The position numbers and the translations under genes are program-made. The notes under the pieces are model-generated. The model was not told the origin of the DNA. It was given only the letters and a program-made list of their open reading frames with translations, and ran no database searches. A stretch of DNA of 64,000 nt from Favolaschia claudopus (taxonomy: Eukaryota > Basidiomycota > Agaricomycetes > Agaricales > Mycenaceae): assembly GCA_037176885.1 (NCBI GenBank), contig JAWWNJ010000060.1:1404292-1468291 (forward strand), read 5' to 3'. Shown here one piece after another: positions 36,081 to 47,019 of this stretch (position 1 is the stretch's first letter; each line of letters starts with the position of its first letter).

Positions 36081-37740
36081 ACCCAATCAGCGGGACGGGA
36101 TGTACTCCTCCTCGACACAGACGTGCACACCCTCGTGAAGAAAATGCACTCGCCGCTGGCGACGACGATGTCGGTATTTAGTTCTTTCCTCCTTCGAATA
36201 TGTAGCCAGGGATCAGAAGCGGGAGGAAGGAGCTAACGGGCGTGAAAGAGTATGTAGTGCACGACGGATGCCCACGGCAGGGCGTGAGACCGCGCGCGAT
36301 ATCGAGATACCGAGAACGAGGCCGATGAGGCTAAGGCCGATGGCGAGAAATCGCCAGCTTGGGCGAGTGAAGACGCGGGGCTGCTGTGAGCGGAGGGCGG
36401 GGGCCGGCATTGACGGCGTCGCCTGACTATACGTCTGCGGCGTCGACGACATAGAGAGGTGACTGGCATGGCTGATGTGCGCAGAGGAACACGATGACGA
36501 GCGTGCAACGGCAAGCGTTAAATGGTCGACGCGGAGCTTGCTACTGAGGAGACGATGACACTCTGACGAGCGAGTGTACACGGGCGGCGGCGAAGCAAGC
36601 GAGATACGACGACGAAGGAGTCGAGGTGATTGGTGACGACCTTCGCATTCTCAAGACCATCATCGCGCTGCACGATGCAGATGAGTCTGAAGCAGCACTG
36701 GTTAGCTCAGAAGACAGGGATATCGAGTAAGAACACACCTACGAAACCCGAGTGTCAGCGTCTCGTTCTTCTCCACATATAGAGTGGTCGGGTAGTAGCA
36801 GGTAGTAGCACGCACGCCTGAGGAGAGACAAGGTATCAGCGAGGGAACGATTGCAAAGGGAGAAGTGCTTACCATCTCCTGGTCTGAGAAACATCCTGCC
36901 TTCAGCTTTCGGGAGGATTGTCGTAAACAACACTTCTCCTCATGTCAAACAGGCGGAGTCTACGGCGAGGCCGGGTTCTACTCAGTTTCCGTGGACTGAG
37001 GGACGAGGGATGTGGCATGGAAGAGTGAAGATCTCGTACGCCGAAGCGCGATTTCCTTGGTCGACGAATAAGCACGGAGACATGCACCACTGATACGAAG
37101 GCCGGGGACAGGCGGTGCGACGGGTGGGTGCGAGACGGAGCCTTGTCGTAGCACCTGCAGCTCATACTGAGTCGCATCCATTCCGGCGCCATCTTGGAAT
37201 CCATCCCCATCGTTTCCGCTCAGTGAGACCCAGTAACGAAGATCCTTTAAATCGAGGAGCGGAGGTACCAGAGACAGCGTATTAGAAATAGCCTAGCGTT
37301 GGCTAAGTATACGTCGCTTTCGACGTGTCTACAGGTTTGTCAGACCGGCTGTTAGCAAGAAGGGAGGACAACTCACCCACAGGCTACTCTCTGCCTCAGA
37401 CCGGATGCCTATTCCTCTGACTCGCTGCGCACGAAGATCGAGTTGGTGATAGTCTGATAGATGAGACGAGTTCGTTGAGACGACTACAGAGACGCTCGAA
37501 CGAGGTTGAGCGAGGAACTGCGCTGGTCCGATCAGTAACTGTAAATCTTGCTGTAAATGTTTTTTTCAGTATTTATTGGCAATGAAGCACCTACAGAAGT
37601 CACTCATAAGTAGCATGACTACTTCCATAAAAACGGGCACAGAATGGTGGAGAGGTTAGTAGTTGCCCAGTGCAACGAACGACGCTTGGGGCACGATGAG
37701 CGACGGGAAGAAAAGAGATGGAACCCTAACCTTAACGAAG
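36080..37740. other. Region with weak - strand coding signals only
   Basis: A 122-codon minus-strand frame (36213-36581) contains one clear membrane segment, FLAIGLSLIGLVLGISISRAV, after a Ser/Thr/Pro-rich N-terminus. Further exons upstream up to about 36930 are possible. No domain is recognised. The rest looks non-coding. Confidence 0.3.
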
Positions 37741-37749
37741 AGCAGATAC

Positions 37750-39745
37750 TTACGTCACATCGTTCGTAGGGTTAGGGTCATCTCTCTTCTTCTTCTCGTC
37801 TTTCACGTTCCAAAGTTATTCCACGGCTGGTGATGCCTGCAGGCTCACGGACCTCGCACAAATTGAATCTTATGGCTATTCTACCGCTGGAAGACACTTC
37901 TCTAGTTCTTTTACCGATTCTATGGTGACTACGCTGGCAAAATCACCGTGAGCTGCCATCCTTCAAGCCTTGTCAGAAAATCACCACAGGCTGAAATAGG
38001 CTCAGCTAGCGGCCTCCTGCTCCCCTTCTGGACTACCCTTTGTCAACTGACACCGCACAGCTCAGTATACGGTCTCCTCAAAACCCGTCGACTGACTATC
38101 CACTGGCAGGACGTCCACTGCACATTTTTCCTCACATTCTCGCTATCGACGGACATCTTGGCGCCCTCTACAGCGTCTACGCGATCATACTGTCCATTTG
38201 AGACCCTCTATCGGGTCCAGCTTCGCTGTCTTGCGATGAATGCTGCCTGGTCAGGCTTGACTAGTATTTCAAGGCCAAACGGAATACGTGGTCCGCTGGG
38301 GAAGCTGAAGGAGATTACCTCCAGCACGCCGGTATGTGATATCTTCACCTTGCTATATTGTTTACGACGCTCATTTATTCTGACCAGCCACGCGAGGCCA
38401 TTCCGCATTGCGTTATCGATCTTCTCGATTCATCCTGATCGCGCGGACGCTTCTCTAGGACTTCGCCAACAAAGCGAAATGGCGAGCTGAGACTGTGCAC
38501 CTTGGACTTTGCCATGCCTTCTGATAGACTGATCGTCATCGATCTGTTGTTTGGCGGCGTCGTATTCGACTTCCGGAGTACGTAGCAAGCGGCCGACGGT
38601 TCTGGCACTGGGGGAAAGTAAACTAAGTTCCTTCCTCCATTCAAATCCACTGTGGATGGCTCGGATTGGCTCCGGTATGCCGGTGCGCGATACACCTACT
38701 CTACCTCCCTGAATACGACACTCATTCATTTTCGCTAGCGAATGGAGGGCGTCTCGCACCACGCTCTACCTGGCGTTCTCGTCCTTCCACACTCAATCCT
38801 CAATCTCTGGTGCTGCTCTACGGCTTCGCGATCCCCTCCGATCATCGTCGATGTCAATTCTCCGGTGTCGTTCATGGACGTACATTTCCGCACCACCCAC
38901 AGCCTTCCTTACGATGAAGGTATTCTGCCGCAAGGTCAAACGAAATTGGGATATGTGTGAATGGATTCAGTACGCAGGTGCGCGATACATCTACTCTACT
39001 CTCCTTATTTGACTGCGCCGCTTATTCACTTTTGCTAGCGACACACGCTCTCTACGGCTTCCGATCATCGACGATCCCATATTTACGCCGTTGTATGGGA
39101 GGTCTTTTTTCCATCCATGCACCTCTTAGTGCTTGTTCCACTTATAATTATCGTTCCCCGCTCTCCCCATCTTTGCCTTCATCTTCATATTCTATATCTC
39201 CCCTCGCGCTCTCTGTCTCTCGCTTATACTCATGTCGTTCAAGTCATCGTGCGCCCTCAAAGATAATCGATCGGTTTGCTTTATACTCGGGGTGGAGACG
39301 TACAATAAACGCAGTATGTGCGAGGGTGGCATTGGGAGGAGAGGCGAGGGGAGAGGATGGGAGCGTAAAGGGAATGAATGGTATCGAAGGAGAAAGGACG
39401 ATGGGTCGGCAGACCGCCGGGCGTCTCCTGCTTCCACGCCTCTCGTCGTCTCCGATTATAATGCTGTCTTACCTCCAGGATAAGTATCCTCATTTCATTA
39501 GGCTTGTACGCCCGCTCCCGTGTTTCTCTGGAATACGAATACAGCTTTCTGTCGATACGCAGAACCACATGTACATTGTCACCTCCCGAAAAATGACTTC
39601 TAGTGATTGTTTGGATTGGTCTACATGCGAGGAAGACTGATTTAATAAAACGTTTGTGATTGTAGCTAGTGCTGACCCTGAATGGCGAGACTCCATGAGC
39701 GACCCTGCGCTGATTAGGTTCGCTCCAACTGAGCAGTCCGACACC
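37750..39745. repeat. Repeat block B, copy 2
   Basis: Counterpart of 30555-32625 in direct orientation, again starting with cttacgtcac and tagggttaggg and ending at ctgagcag near 39743. Subrepeats with gtgcgcgatacacctactct-like cores occur near 38330, 38680 and 38970, about 300-350 bp apart. No gene is supported. Confidence 0.78.
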
Positions 39746-39901
39746 GGCACCGGTCTGATGCGTGTACAATTGTCCCAGGCGTTGGATAAGTACTATCCTC
39801 CTGATTTTTCTTCATCCCTCCTCTCGTCTTCCAAACAACATCCACAAAGAAATAAGGCGCGCTCCAATTTCCCGAAGTCCTTTTCGGTATCGCCGCTCAC
39901 A

Positions 39902-42779
39902 ATGACAACCTCTTCCCAGAAAACAATGCCACGAAACCCCAAGACCTACGTCTTCCTCCCGCCGATCACGCCGGCCCAAGAGATCCCCAACACCAACGTA
40001 CGTCCTTTCCTTTAATTCTTTCCACCTTTCGACGTGATCGACTCGGCCTTTACCATTCTCACTATCTATCCAGGTCTTACCACTGATCAACGAGGGTAGC
40101 TTCATGGAGCCGCTCACACCTGAGGACTTCAACGAAGAAATGGGATCCGAGTCGAATGAATCTGAAGGTGAATCGCAGAGCGAGGAGGAGGAGGTGCGCA
40201 GCCTGGGGACATTCTCGGCTCTTACTTCTCGAAGGCTGATTTTTTCCCTCTTTTCTGTAAGGCTGAGCAGACGCCCACCGTCTTCGATGCAGCCAATGGA
40301 CTCGGTGTGGACTGTATCCCCAGCTCCAGCTCTTCCACGGGCATCAAGCAGTTGCAGAAGTCAATCGATATCGCCGTCTGCCCCAAGGACAATCATAATG
40401 ACGCAGGAGACTCGAAGATCACTCAGGTCGCCATCGCCCACCATCATGCTAAGGCTCCAACCATTTCCGTTTGTAAACGTTTACACACGGTTATAACCGT
40501 TTTCGTTTCCGTTTTATTTGCGAAGGTGCGGAAACAGTTTGCAAACAGTTTTCATGTTGGGGGTAATCAGTGGTCTGCCGGCGCTGTAAATGAGGTGAGA
40601 AAATGGTAATCTCACCGAGTTTGTATCACCCCACCCTTGACAATGCCATCAGAAGGCTTTCTCTGCAATACCTTGAGTTACGGGCTTCAATCGTTCGCAT
40701 AGTGGTAGTTGGTCCAAATAAGGAAATAGCCCCGCTTGGTCCTGAATGTGCTGGTACGTCCCAAATTTTGCTCGGAGCATGATTCAGGGTGTTGAAATAG
40801 AGACATACAGCAGAACAGGCATCGAAAATGATTGATTCTAGTCGTTAACGATGCGATTTGGTGGGTATTGCATTTCTGACCCCCGAAAACTGTTTCTAAA
40901 CGGTTTTAAACCATTTCCGTTTGGTTTGTCAGATTCCACAAACGAAAATGTCGGAAAAATCTGGTTTTGCTTGTGGCGGCTTGGGCTGGGTCCCAAGCCA
41001 CTACAAGGTCGTAAGCCGAGCGTGGCTTATGACGCATAGTTTTGGGATTATGGAGTCTCCCAATCCACGCGGCGGCTTCTAATCCACTCCAACGGATTAC
41101 GGTATTTCAAGCCGCTGCAAGGTCGCAATCCACCTCCCCCCCCCGATACACTACCTTTAGGCATTTACCACGTACTCACTGCAACAAAAACAATGGTTTG
41201 AATGAACATTTATATAACCTCTACGAAATCGAGACAATAATATATTATTTACCATACCATACCAGTCCCTCTCGACAAATTCAGTCGCTCGATGACAACA
41301 CCACTCTGCGAGACAACAGGTGAGCAGAAGGTTCTAAATGACACTCGAGCAACTTACCACATTTACACGCTGAAATGCTACACCTATTGCTAGTAAGAGA
41401 GGGCAACACTACATGTCTAAGTCGCTCACCGATGGATCTTGATTCTTCATCTAAAAATGCGTCGATATGACGCGCGGAAAGGCAAGATGAAGGAAACACC
41501 CCTCGACTCTTCACTTACCTCAGGTACTAAGACAACCTTCTCTACAGCCTGCTTCTCTGTTGGGCTCAACACCGCACATACGATCCGCCATTGTCTTCAT
41601 TGCACTGAGTCATCGCCCCCGACGCACTGGAGGGTTCTTGAGATCTCTGAGGTATTGAGACTCGGAGGGGACAAGTTGGCTAAGATGGAGCAGAAAGTGG
41701 CCGAGTAGACGACGAGGGGAGTCTTGTGGGTGAAGATGACTTGGGCTGGCGAGAATGGACATCGTAGTAGGAAGAGAGATGGGTGGTGGTTGTGTTTGGC
41801 GCTCCGCAGCACCTTTGTGGGGTGTTGTCGTCATCGTGCCGTAATGCTTGAGGGTCGGTTCTGGTTGAGCTTGGAGTACTTTTGCGCGACTGGGACCTGC
41901 AAACGAGGAGTATGAATGGCTCGGAATTCAGGGAAGGTAAGTATGATCTCAGGATGTAGCATGCTTGGAGCTTCATATTGTGCTAGGTCTTAACTAGGCA
42001 AGTTACAAAGGATTTGAACAACTTGAAGCGGCTTATAATTAGTCTCTCGTAGACAGACGCTACAACAAAAAAAGTCCTCGTACCTGCGGTTGTTGTAGTC
42101 TGTTGAGAAGGTCAGTCGGCTGATGGGTCGCCCGCCTTATTACATAATCAGAAATTTCTCGGGCTCCTTTTCGTAGCTTTAAGCGCGTTTTAAGCAGAAA
42201 TTTGTCTTCACTGACCTTTCTTACTTACAAACGAACAGCTTTGTCATTCAAATCTAGAGAAAATATGCAGGCAACGACGAGATTCAAAACCGGCTGACAA
42301 ATCCTGTCAAACTCATGGGTCGTACAGTTAGACGCATTGGGGCAGAAAAATGGCAAGTCCTACCAGATAGACATGTTATCATATATCATAGAAGGTACTT
42401 TCCCAGCGAAATTTTGCTCATGGAGCGTTCACAACGTTGAAAGTAGGGGAGCAAGTCGTGGGAAGATATTTAAACTCTGACGATTGGTAATAACACGAGC
42501 GACCGTGCAAGCCATCGCGCTCAATAACAGACTAGCTTATAATCCACCCCGCCAACCGGTTGCAAGACGTCTCAAGGCTCCACAAGGCCGTAATCCAGTT
42601 CAATCCGTTACAAGCAAAACCGGTTTTTTCCGACAAACGAAATGGTTGGAGCCTTACATCATGCACAGCTGGACTCGCTCTTCGTCGTCATGGAGGAGCT
42701 CGACATGATCATCGCAGAGATCAACGAGCTTCAGAAGAAGGTGCTCGAGATAGCAAAGTCGGTTATCCAAAGCATTTGA
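39902..42779 (+). pseudogene. Small acidic protein gene split by a transposon
   Basis: Exons 39902-39997 and 40074-40193 are followed by an exon starting at 40262 that runs to 40449, where a 2.2-kb element interrupts it. The frame resumes at 42657-42779. Removing the element and one copy of its 8-bp target duplication joins the two halves in frame: ...QVAIAHHHA before the break and QLDSLFVVMEELDMIIAEIN after it, ending at a TGA. The N-terminus reads MTTSSQKTMPRNPKTYVFLPP. The middle is acidic (SESNESEGESQSEEEE) and the C-terminus is a predicted amphipathic helix. Function is unknown. In this strain the protein would be truncated and extended by element-encoded residues to a stop at 40609. Confidence 0.8.
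40450..42656. mobile_element. 2.2-kb non-autonomous hAT-like transposon
   Basis: The element is flanked by an 8-bp direct repeat, catcatgc, at 40442-40449 and 42657-42664. Its ends are inverted repeats starting taaggctccaaccattt (40450 onward; complement ending at 42656), extending about 23-25 bp with one indel. Eight-base target duplications are the signature of the hAT superfamily. Sequence near 40925-40975 resembles the inside of the right end (ttgtcggaaaaa-ctggttttgcttgt), consistent with subterminal repeats. No hAT transposase is recognisable inside, and the short frames at 41439-41708 (+) and 41680-41976 (-) have no domain. Confidence 0.9.
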
Positions 42780-43830
42780 AATCGACTCGGGCTCCAAGAA
42801 ATGTGACTATAGTGAAAGAAGGGCATGAACAGAAAACAATCGGTATCGAATCTACCGAAGCGGTAACACAAATGTACTGTATGGAAAGGCGTCGTCGCGT
42901 TGTTTGTAGAGTATCTGAGTAGATGGAAGGAATCGGTGTCAGGTAGTGGTAGCATATACGAGAAATATTCTTGCGCATGTCAGGGAACTTGAATTGGCAC
43001 TGTCCTCCATTGTCGACGGACAGTTGGTGCGTTGACGCATGATCACTTGGTTTAGATGGGACGGTGGAGCGGACACTGGATGGGATCGATCCTTCGATCG
43101 ATTTGGACCTCAGTCGTCGGTGGCGAGGGAGCCAACGCCGCCGTATCGTCAGAGGCGAAGGTGCATAGGGCTGGATTGTATTGCGAAAATATTGAGAGCG
43201 TGGGGACGAGATGGTGCTGACAACGAGACGCGTAGCGAGCAGGGTGTGCACCGTACAAGCAAAAACATGAACGGAGGTGGAAGCTGTGGCGGATGCGGAG
43301 GAGGACGTAGAGTATAAGATACGATGGAGATGAGGACGAGAAGTATATGGATTGGGTGAGTGAGATGTGTAAAAGCAAATACGTTGGGACGCATGTATAG
43401 AAGGACGGGGAGGGGAGGAGACGCGGATTCCTGCGGGGCAGGAAGGGCGGAGTGTAGCGATGAGTGATATGTACGGGGTATGGAGAGAGATGTCGATCGT
43501 GGCACTGATGTGTCGATGTGACAAGAGGTGAGCTGGAGGAAGCAGGGGGCAGAATAGGTACGGTATAATGGATGAATAAGTGAATGCATTCGTAGAAGAA
43601 AAGGACGCGTACACGCACGGAAAACCTCATCATCGTTTCGGCAGCTAGAGCACAAGAGAACGGCATTCCTGCACAGAAGAAAGGCCTCAGAAGATATGGA
43701 CACGGATGAACCTTGCCCCGCGTCGCAGTTGGGCACGTAGTGGTGTGGTCGCCCTTGGGTACGCGTCCAGGAGTGTGCGCAAGACGAAGTGAGTGACTCT
43801 TCATTCCTAATAATCTCATCCGAGAATCAG
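42780..43830. other. Region with long but unsupported antisense frames
   Basis: Overlapping minus-strand frames up to 283 codons are compositionally odd (rich in S, H, Y, P) and are mirror images of a G- and A-rich plus strand. No domain or splice pattern supports them. Confidence 0.35.
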
Positions 43831-43849
43831 GGCCCTGAATCCGCTTTCC

Positions 43850-44140
43850 TTTTTGGGGGATTCGGGGGTTTGGAGGGATTCTGGGGTTGGATTCGGGGGT
43901 TAACAGGGATTTGGGGGTTGTTATTTAACCATCATAGATGTTAAAATGACTGTGATTCATGCGAAATATGGGCAACTTGAGCATTTTAGCGCACGATATA
44001 GGGATTTAGGGGTTGGATTCAGGGGTTTAGAGGGATTTGGGGGTTGGATTCAGGGGTTTGGAGGGATTCGGGGGTTGGATTTAGGGGTTTGGAGGGATCC
44101 GGGGGTTGGATTTGGGGGTTTAAAGGGATTCATGGGTATT
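43850..44140. repeat. G-rich tandem repeat (about 32-34 bp unit)
   Basis: The unit resembles gggttggattcaggggttt followed by ggagggattcggg. It is repeated about six times with variation and interrupted at 43919-43995. Runs of 4-6 G at short spacing could form G-quadruplexes on the plus strand. It marks the inner edge of the subtelomeric domain. Confidence 0.8.
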
Positions 44141-44189
44141 ACTACATAGTAGACAATCTGGTAACGGATGTAGAGCAGGGACTATGAAT

Positions 44190-44405
44190 TGAGTCAAAAA
44201 TGCGAAGTTGGACATTTCTTTAAGGTCCAAGGCCATTAAATTGATCCAAAATGCGAAGTTGTGTGTTCAAACCAACTCAGATGCAAAGTGGAAGCTACAA
44301 AAGCACTCAAAAATGCGAAGTTGACTCTTTAATTCATTCAAACATAGTTTTAATGAAGCAAAAATGCGAAAATAAAGCAATAAAGTGAGCCAAAAATGCG
44401 AATTT
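44190..44405. repeat. AAAAATGCG repeat array, inner part
   Basis: Five copies of aaaatgcgaa(g/a) lie between 44197 and 44402. They are spaced about 30-57 bp apart and embedded in AT-rich sequence downstream of the small gene at 44431-44994. Confidence 0.85.
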
Positions 44406-44430
44406 GGATACATAATCATAAGACTAGTCC

Positions 44431-44994
44431 TCAAGCCTCTTCCTCTTCCTCCTCTTCCTCCTCCTCCTCCTCCTCTGTAAACTCCATAGAGTAAAATCGA
44501 TGCAAGTCATCCCATTCTTCCCATGCAATCAACACCTGGTGTCTGAGTTCCTCTTTCAGGTTAGCCCGGTTTTCATCATCCTCCTCCTCACCGTCTGAGG
44601 GGGGCTCTGGATCGACCCAATACTCCTGGCAATGGGCATATGCATCATCCAAGTTGGTTTTCAGACGTTGCTCCTCCTTGTCATACTCCTCTTCATGCCA
44701 CTTGGTCAACTCCTGCAACTTCTTCACATTGTGCCAAGACTGGTAGTAGGCAGCCTCCAAATTGGGAGTGTCGATGTCTGCGTCCAAGATTTGCTTGTTA
44801 TACCCATCCACAAGGGTTGTGTACAGGGACAACAGAGGGGGGCTGACTTTGTAATCGTCTAGCAGGTTCTCCAGGGTTGCAGAAGCCTTATTCATGTGGC
44901 TGGGCAGGATGGGGAAGGTAGGAAGGGGGGGATAGATATCGTCCAGAGCTAGTTTATAGAACTGCTCAAAGGTTTTGGGGGTAGGGAGGGACAT
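44431..44994 (-). CDS. Small acidic subtelomeric protein (shared-promoter family, member 1)
   Basis: The start MSLPTPKTFEQFYKLALDDI at 44994 follows a TATA element at 45133-45138 on the minus strand. The product is 187 residues, single exon and helical, with tryptophans (YYQSWHNVKK, TKWHEEEY, WEEWDDLHRFY) and a run of glutamates at the C-terminus. No domain is recognised. The upstream 240 bp are nearly the same as those of the genes at 57072 and 58118, although the three proteins do not visibly align. It is transcribed toward the centromere. Function is unknown. Confidence 0.65.
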   Translation of the reverse strand: MSLPTPKTFEQFYKLALDDIYPPLPTFPILPSHMNKASATLENLLDDYKVSPPLLSLYTTLVDGYNKQILDADIDTPNLEAAYYQSWHNVKKLQELTKWHEEEYDKEEQRLKTNLDDAYAHCQEYWVDPEPPSDGEEEDDENRANLKEELRHQVLIAWEEWDDLHRFYSMEFTEEEEEEEEEEEEEA

Positions 44995-45125
44995 AGTGGC
45001 AGAGGGGAGGGTGTGGTTGTGGGTGGCAGAGGTAGGGATGTGGGTGGCAAGGATGGGGTGTGAGTGTGAGTGGTGTTTGTGTGGCAGTTGGGGAAGTGCA
45101 GAATGCTGGGGAGTGGCAGGAAAAG

Positions 45126-45360
45126 CTCCTCCTTTATACCTTTTTCCTCTGGCCACCTGCCACCCTGTCAAACAGAGCCAAAACTCGAAAACAAAAGGAT
45201 TGCATTGACAATGGGATGGCCTAAACTAGTACAATGAGACTGCATTGACAATAGGGTGGCCTGAACTTGTACAATGAGACTGCATTGACAATGGGGTGGC
45301 CTGAACTTGTACAATGAGACTGCATTGACAATGGGGTGGCCTGAACTTTCTCCTTCCAAA
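45126..45360 (-). promoter_or_regulatory. Shared promoter module with four 40-bp upstream repeats
   Basis: On the minus strand a TATA element (45133-45138, preceded by ggaaaaagg) lies about 140 bp before the start codon. Upstream, the conserved stretch aactcgaaaacaaaaggat (45182-45200) is followed by four 40-bp direct repeats starting at 45201, 45241, 45281 and 45321. Each contains tgcattgacaatgggrtggc. The same order of elements stands before the genes at 57072 and 58118. Confidence 0.8.
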
Positions 45361-45364
45361 AACA

Positions 45365-46630
45365 GTCAAAAAATGCGCACCAATCTCTTTCTTTATGGCC
45401 CAAGGCTGCTAAATAATCAAAAAATGCGAAGTTGAGAGTTGAATTGCTGGTTGAATCATTCAAAGGAACCCAAAATGCGAAGTTGAGCTTTGAACTTCTC
45501 TATTGATTGAAAGAAATGAACCAAAAATGCGAAGTTGAGGCTTGAATACTAGGTAGAATCAAAGGAATCAACCCAAAATGCGAAATTGAGTGTTAAAAGC
45601 TGTCAAAAATGCGCACCAGAGCCTGGAACCTTTGTATTGAATCACAGGAATCAACCAAAAATGCGAAGTTAAGGCTTGAACTCTTGGTAGAATCAAAGGA
45701 ATGACCCAAAAATGCGAAGTTGAAGGTGGATCTTATGTATTGCATCATAGAAATCAACCAAAAATGCGAAGTTAAGGCTTGAACTCTTGGTACAATGAAA
45801 GGAATGACCTAAAAATGCGAAGTTGAGGTTGGATTTCATGTATTGCCTCATAGAAATCAACCAAAAATGCGAAGTTAAGGCTTGAACTCTTGGTACAATG
45901 AAAGGAATGACCTAAAAATGCGAAGTTGAGGTTGGATTTCATGTATTGCCTCATAGAAATCAACCAAAAATGCGAAGTCAAAGCTTTAACTCTTGGTAGA
46001 ATCAAAGTAATGAACCAAAAATGCGAAATTTAACCTTCAACCTTTGTATTAGACCAAAGGAATAAACCAAGAATGCGAAGTTGAAGCTTGAACTTGTGTG
46101 TTCGATCAAAGGAATCAATCAAAAATGCGAACTGAATGGTTGAACTACTGTGTGGAAACAAAGAAATAGAGCAAAAATGCGAAGTTGAGCCTTAAACCTT
46201 TGTATTTAAGCAAAGAAATGAACCAAAAATGCGAAGTCAAGGTTGAATCACTGTATTCAATCAAGGAAATAAACCAAAAATGCGAAGTTGAAGCTTGAAC
46301 TTCTGTATTCAATAAAGGAAATGAACCCCAAGCTGATAAATAGATTGTAAAATGCGAAAATGATAAGGGAACAGGGTGAAAGCAGAGCAACAAGTCATTC
46401 TAACCTTCAAAAATGCGAAGTTGAGCCTTCAAACTTTGTATCAAATCAAGGAAATGAACCAAAAATGCGAAGTCAGAGCTAGAACTTCTGCATTGAATCA
46501 AAGTAATGAACCAAAAATGCGAAGTTCAGAGTTGAACTCTTGGTTGAATCAAAGCAATTACAAAAAAAACACTCAAAAATGCGCACCAGAGCTTTTCTTT
46601 ATCGTCTAAGGCTACTAAATAAATTGTACA
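45365..46630. repeat. Main AAAAATGCG array with 51-52 bp period
   Basis: About 24 copies of aaaaatgcgaagtt or its cgcacc variant. From 45661 to 46280 thirteen successive copies have atgcg at 45661, 45712, 45764, 45815, 45867, 45918, 45970, 46021, 46073, 46125, 46177, 46229 and 46280, always 51 or 52 bp apart. The spacers vary, except for two nearly identical 103-bp double units at about 45749-45960. Almost every CpG in the array lies inside the motif. Confidence 0.92.
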
Positions 46631-46639
46631 ATAGAACAA

Positions 46640-46950
46640 TAGCTGAATCGTCTCACTAGGAACACAATGACCTTCCTAAACGAGTGATAGGAGGACGACA
46701 ATGACATTCCTAAACGAGTCATAGGAGGACGACAATGACATTCCTAAACGAGTCATAGGAGGACGACAATGACCTTCCCAAACGAGTAATATAACGAAGA
46801 CAATGATATATGGAACAATGACCTTCCTAAAAGAGCAATAGCCAGATGGACGACAATGACCTTCCCAAACGAGTAATATAACGAAGACAATGATATATGG
46901 AACAATGACCTTCCTAAAAGAGCAATAGCCAGATGGACGACAGCCAGTGG
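46640..46950. repeat. Minisatellite directly upstream of the ParB/Srx-like gene
   Basis: Tandem units of about 35 bp (gacattcctaaacgagt plus cataggaggacgacaat) are followed by two copies of a longer unit containing ataacgaagacaatgatata and agcaatagccagatggacga. The array ends about 10 bp before the TATA box of the next gene. Confidence 0.85.
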
Positions 46951-46959
46951 CCTGAGCGA

Positions 46960-46968
46960 TATAAAAGG
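46960..46968 (+). promoter_or_regulatory. TATA box of the ParB/Srx-like gene
   Basis: The sequence tataaaagg lies about 55 bp before the chosen ATG at 47020. Pyrimidine-rich sequence (tcaattatttcccccc) at a normal start-site distance follows. Confidence 0.6.
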
Positions 46969-47019
46969 GCCACCACAACTCAGGCTCTCGTCAATTATTT
47001 CCCCCCAAACGCTCCCCTC

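Noticed and set aside
42763..43819. Overlapping 283- and 255-codon minus-strand frames
   Set aside because: Biased S/H/Y/P composition with overlapping alternative frames and no domain; probably chance openness opposite a purine-rich strand.
45657..46285. CRISPR-like array (short conserved core, variable spacers)
   Set aside because: The core is only about 11-15 bp, the spacers are related to one another, and the organism is a fungus. A phased binding-site array or satellite fits better.
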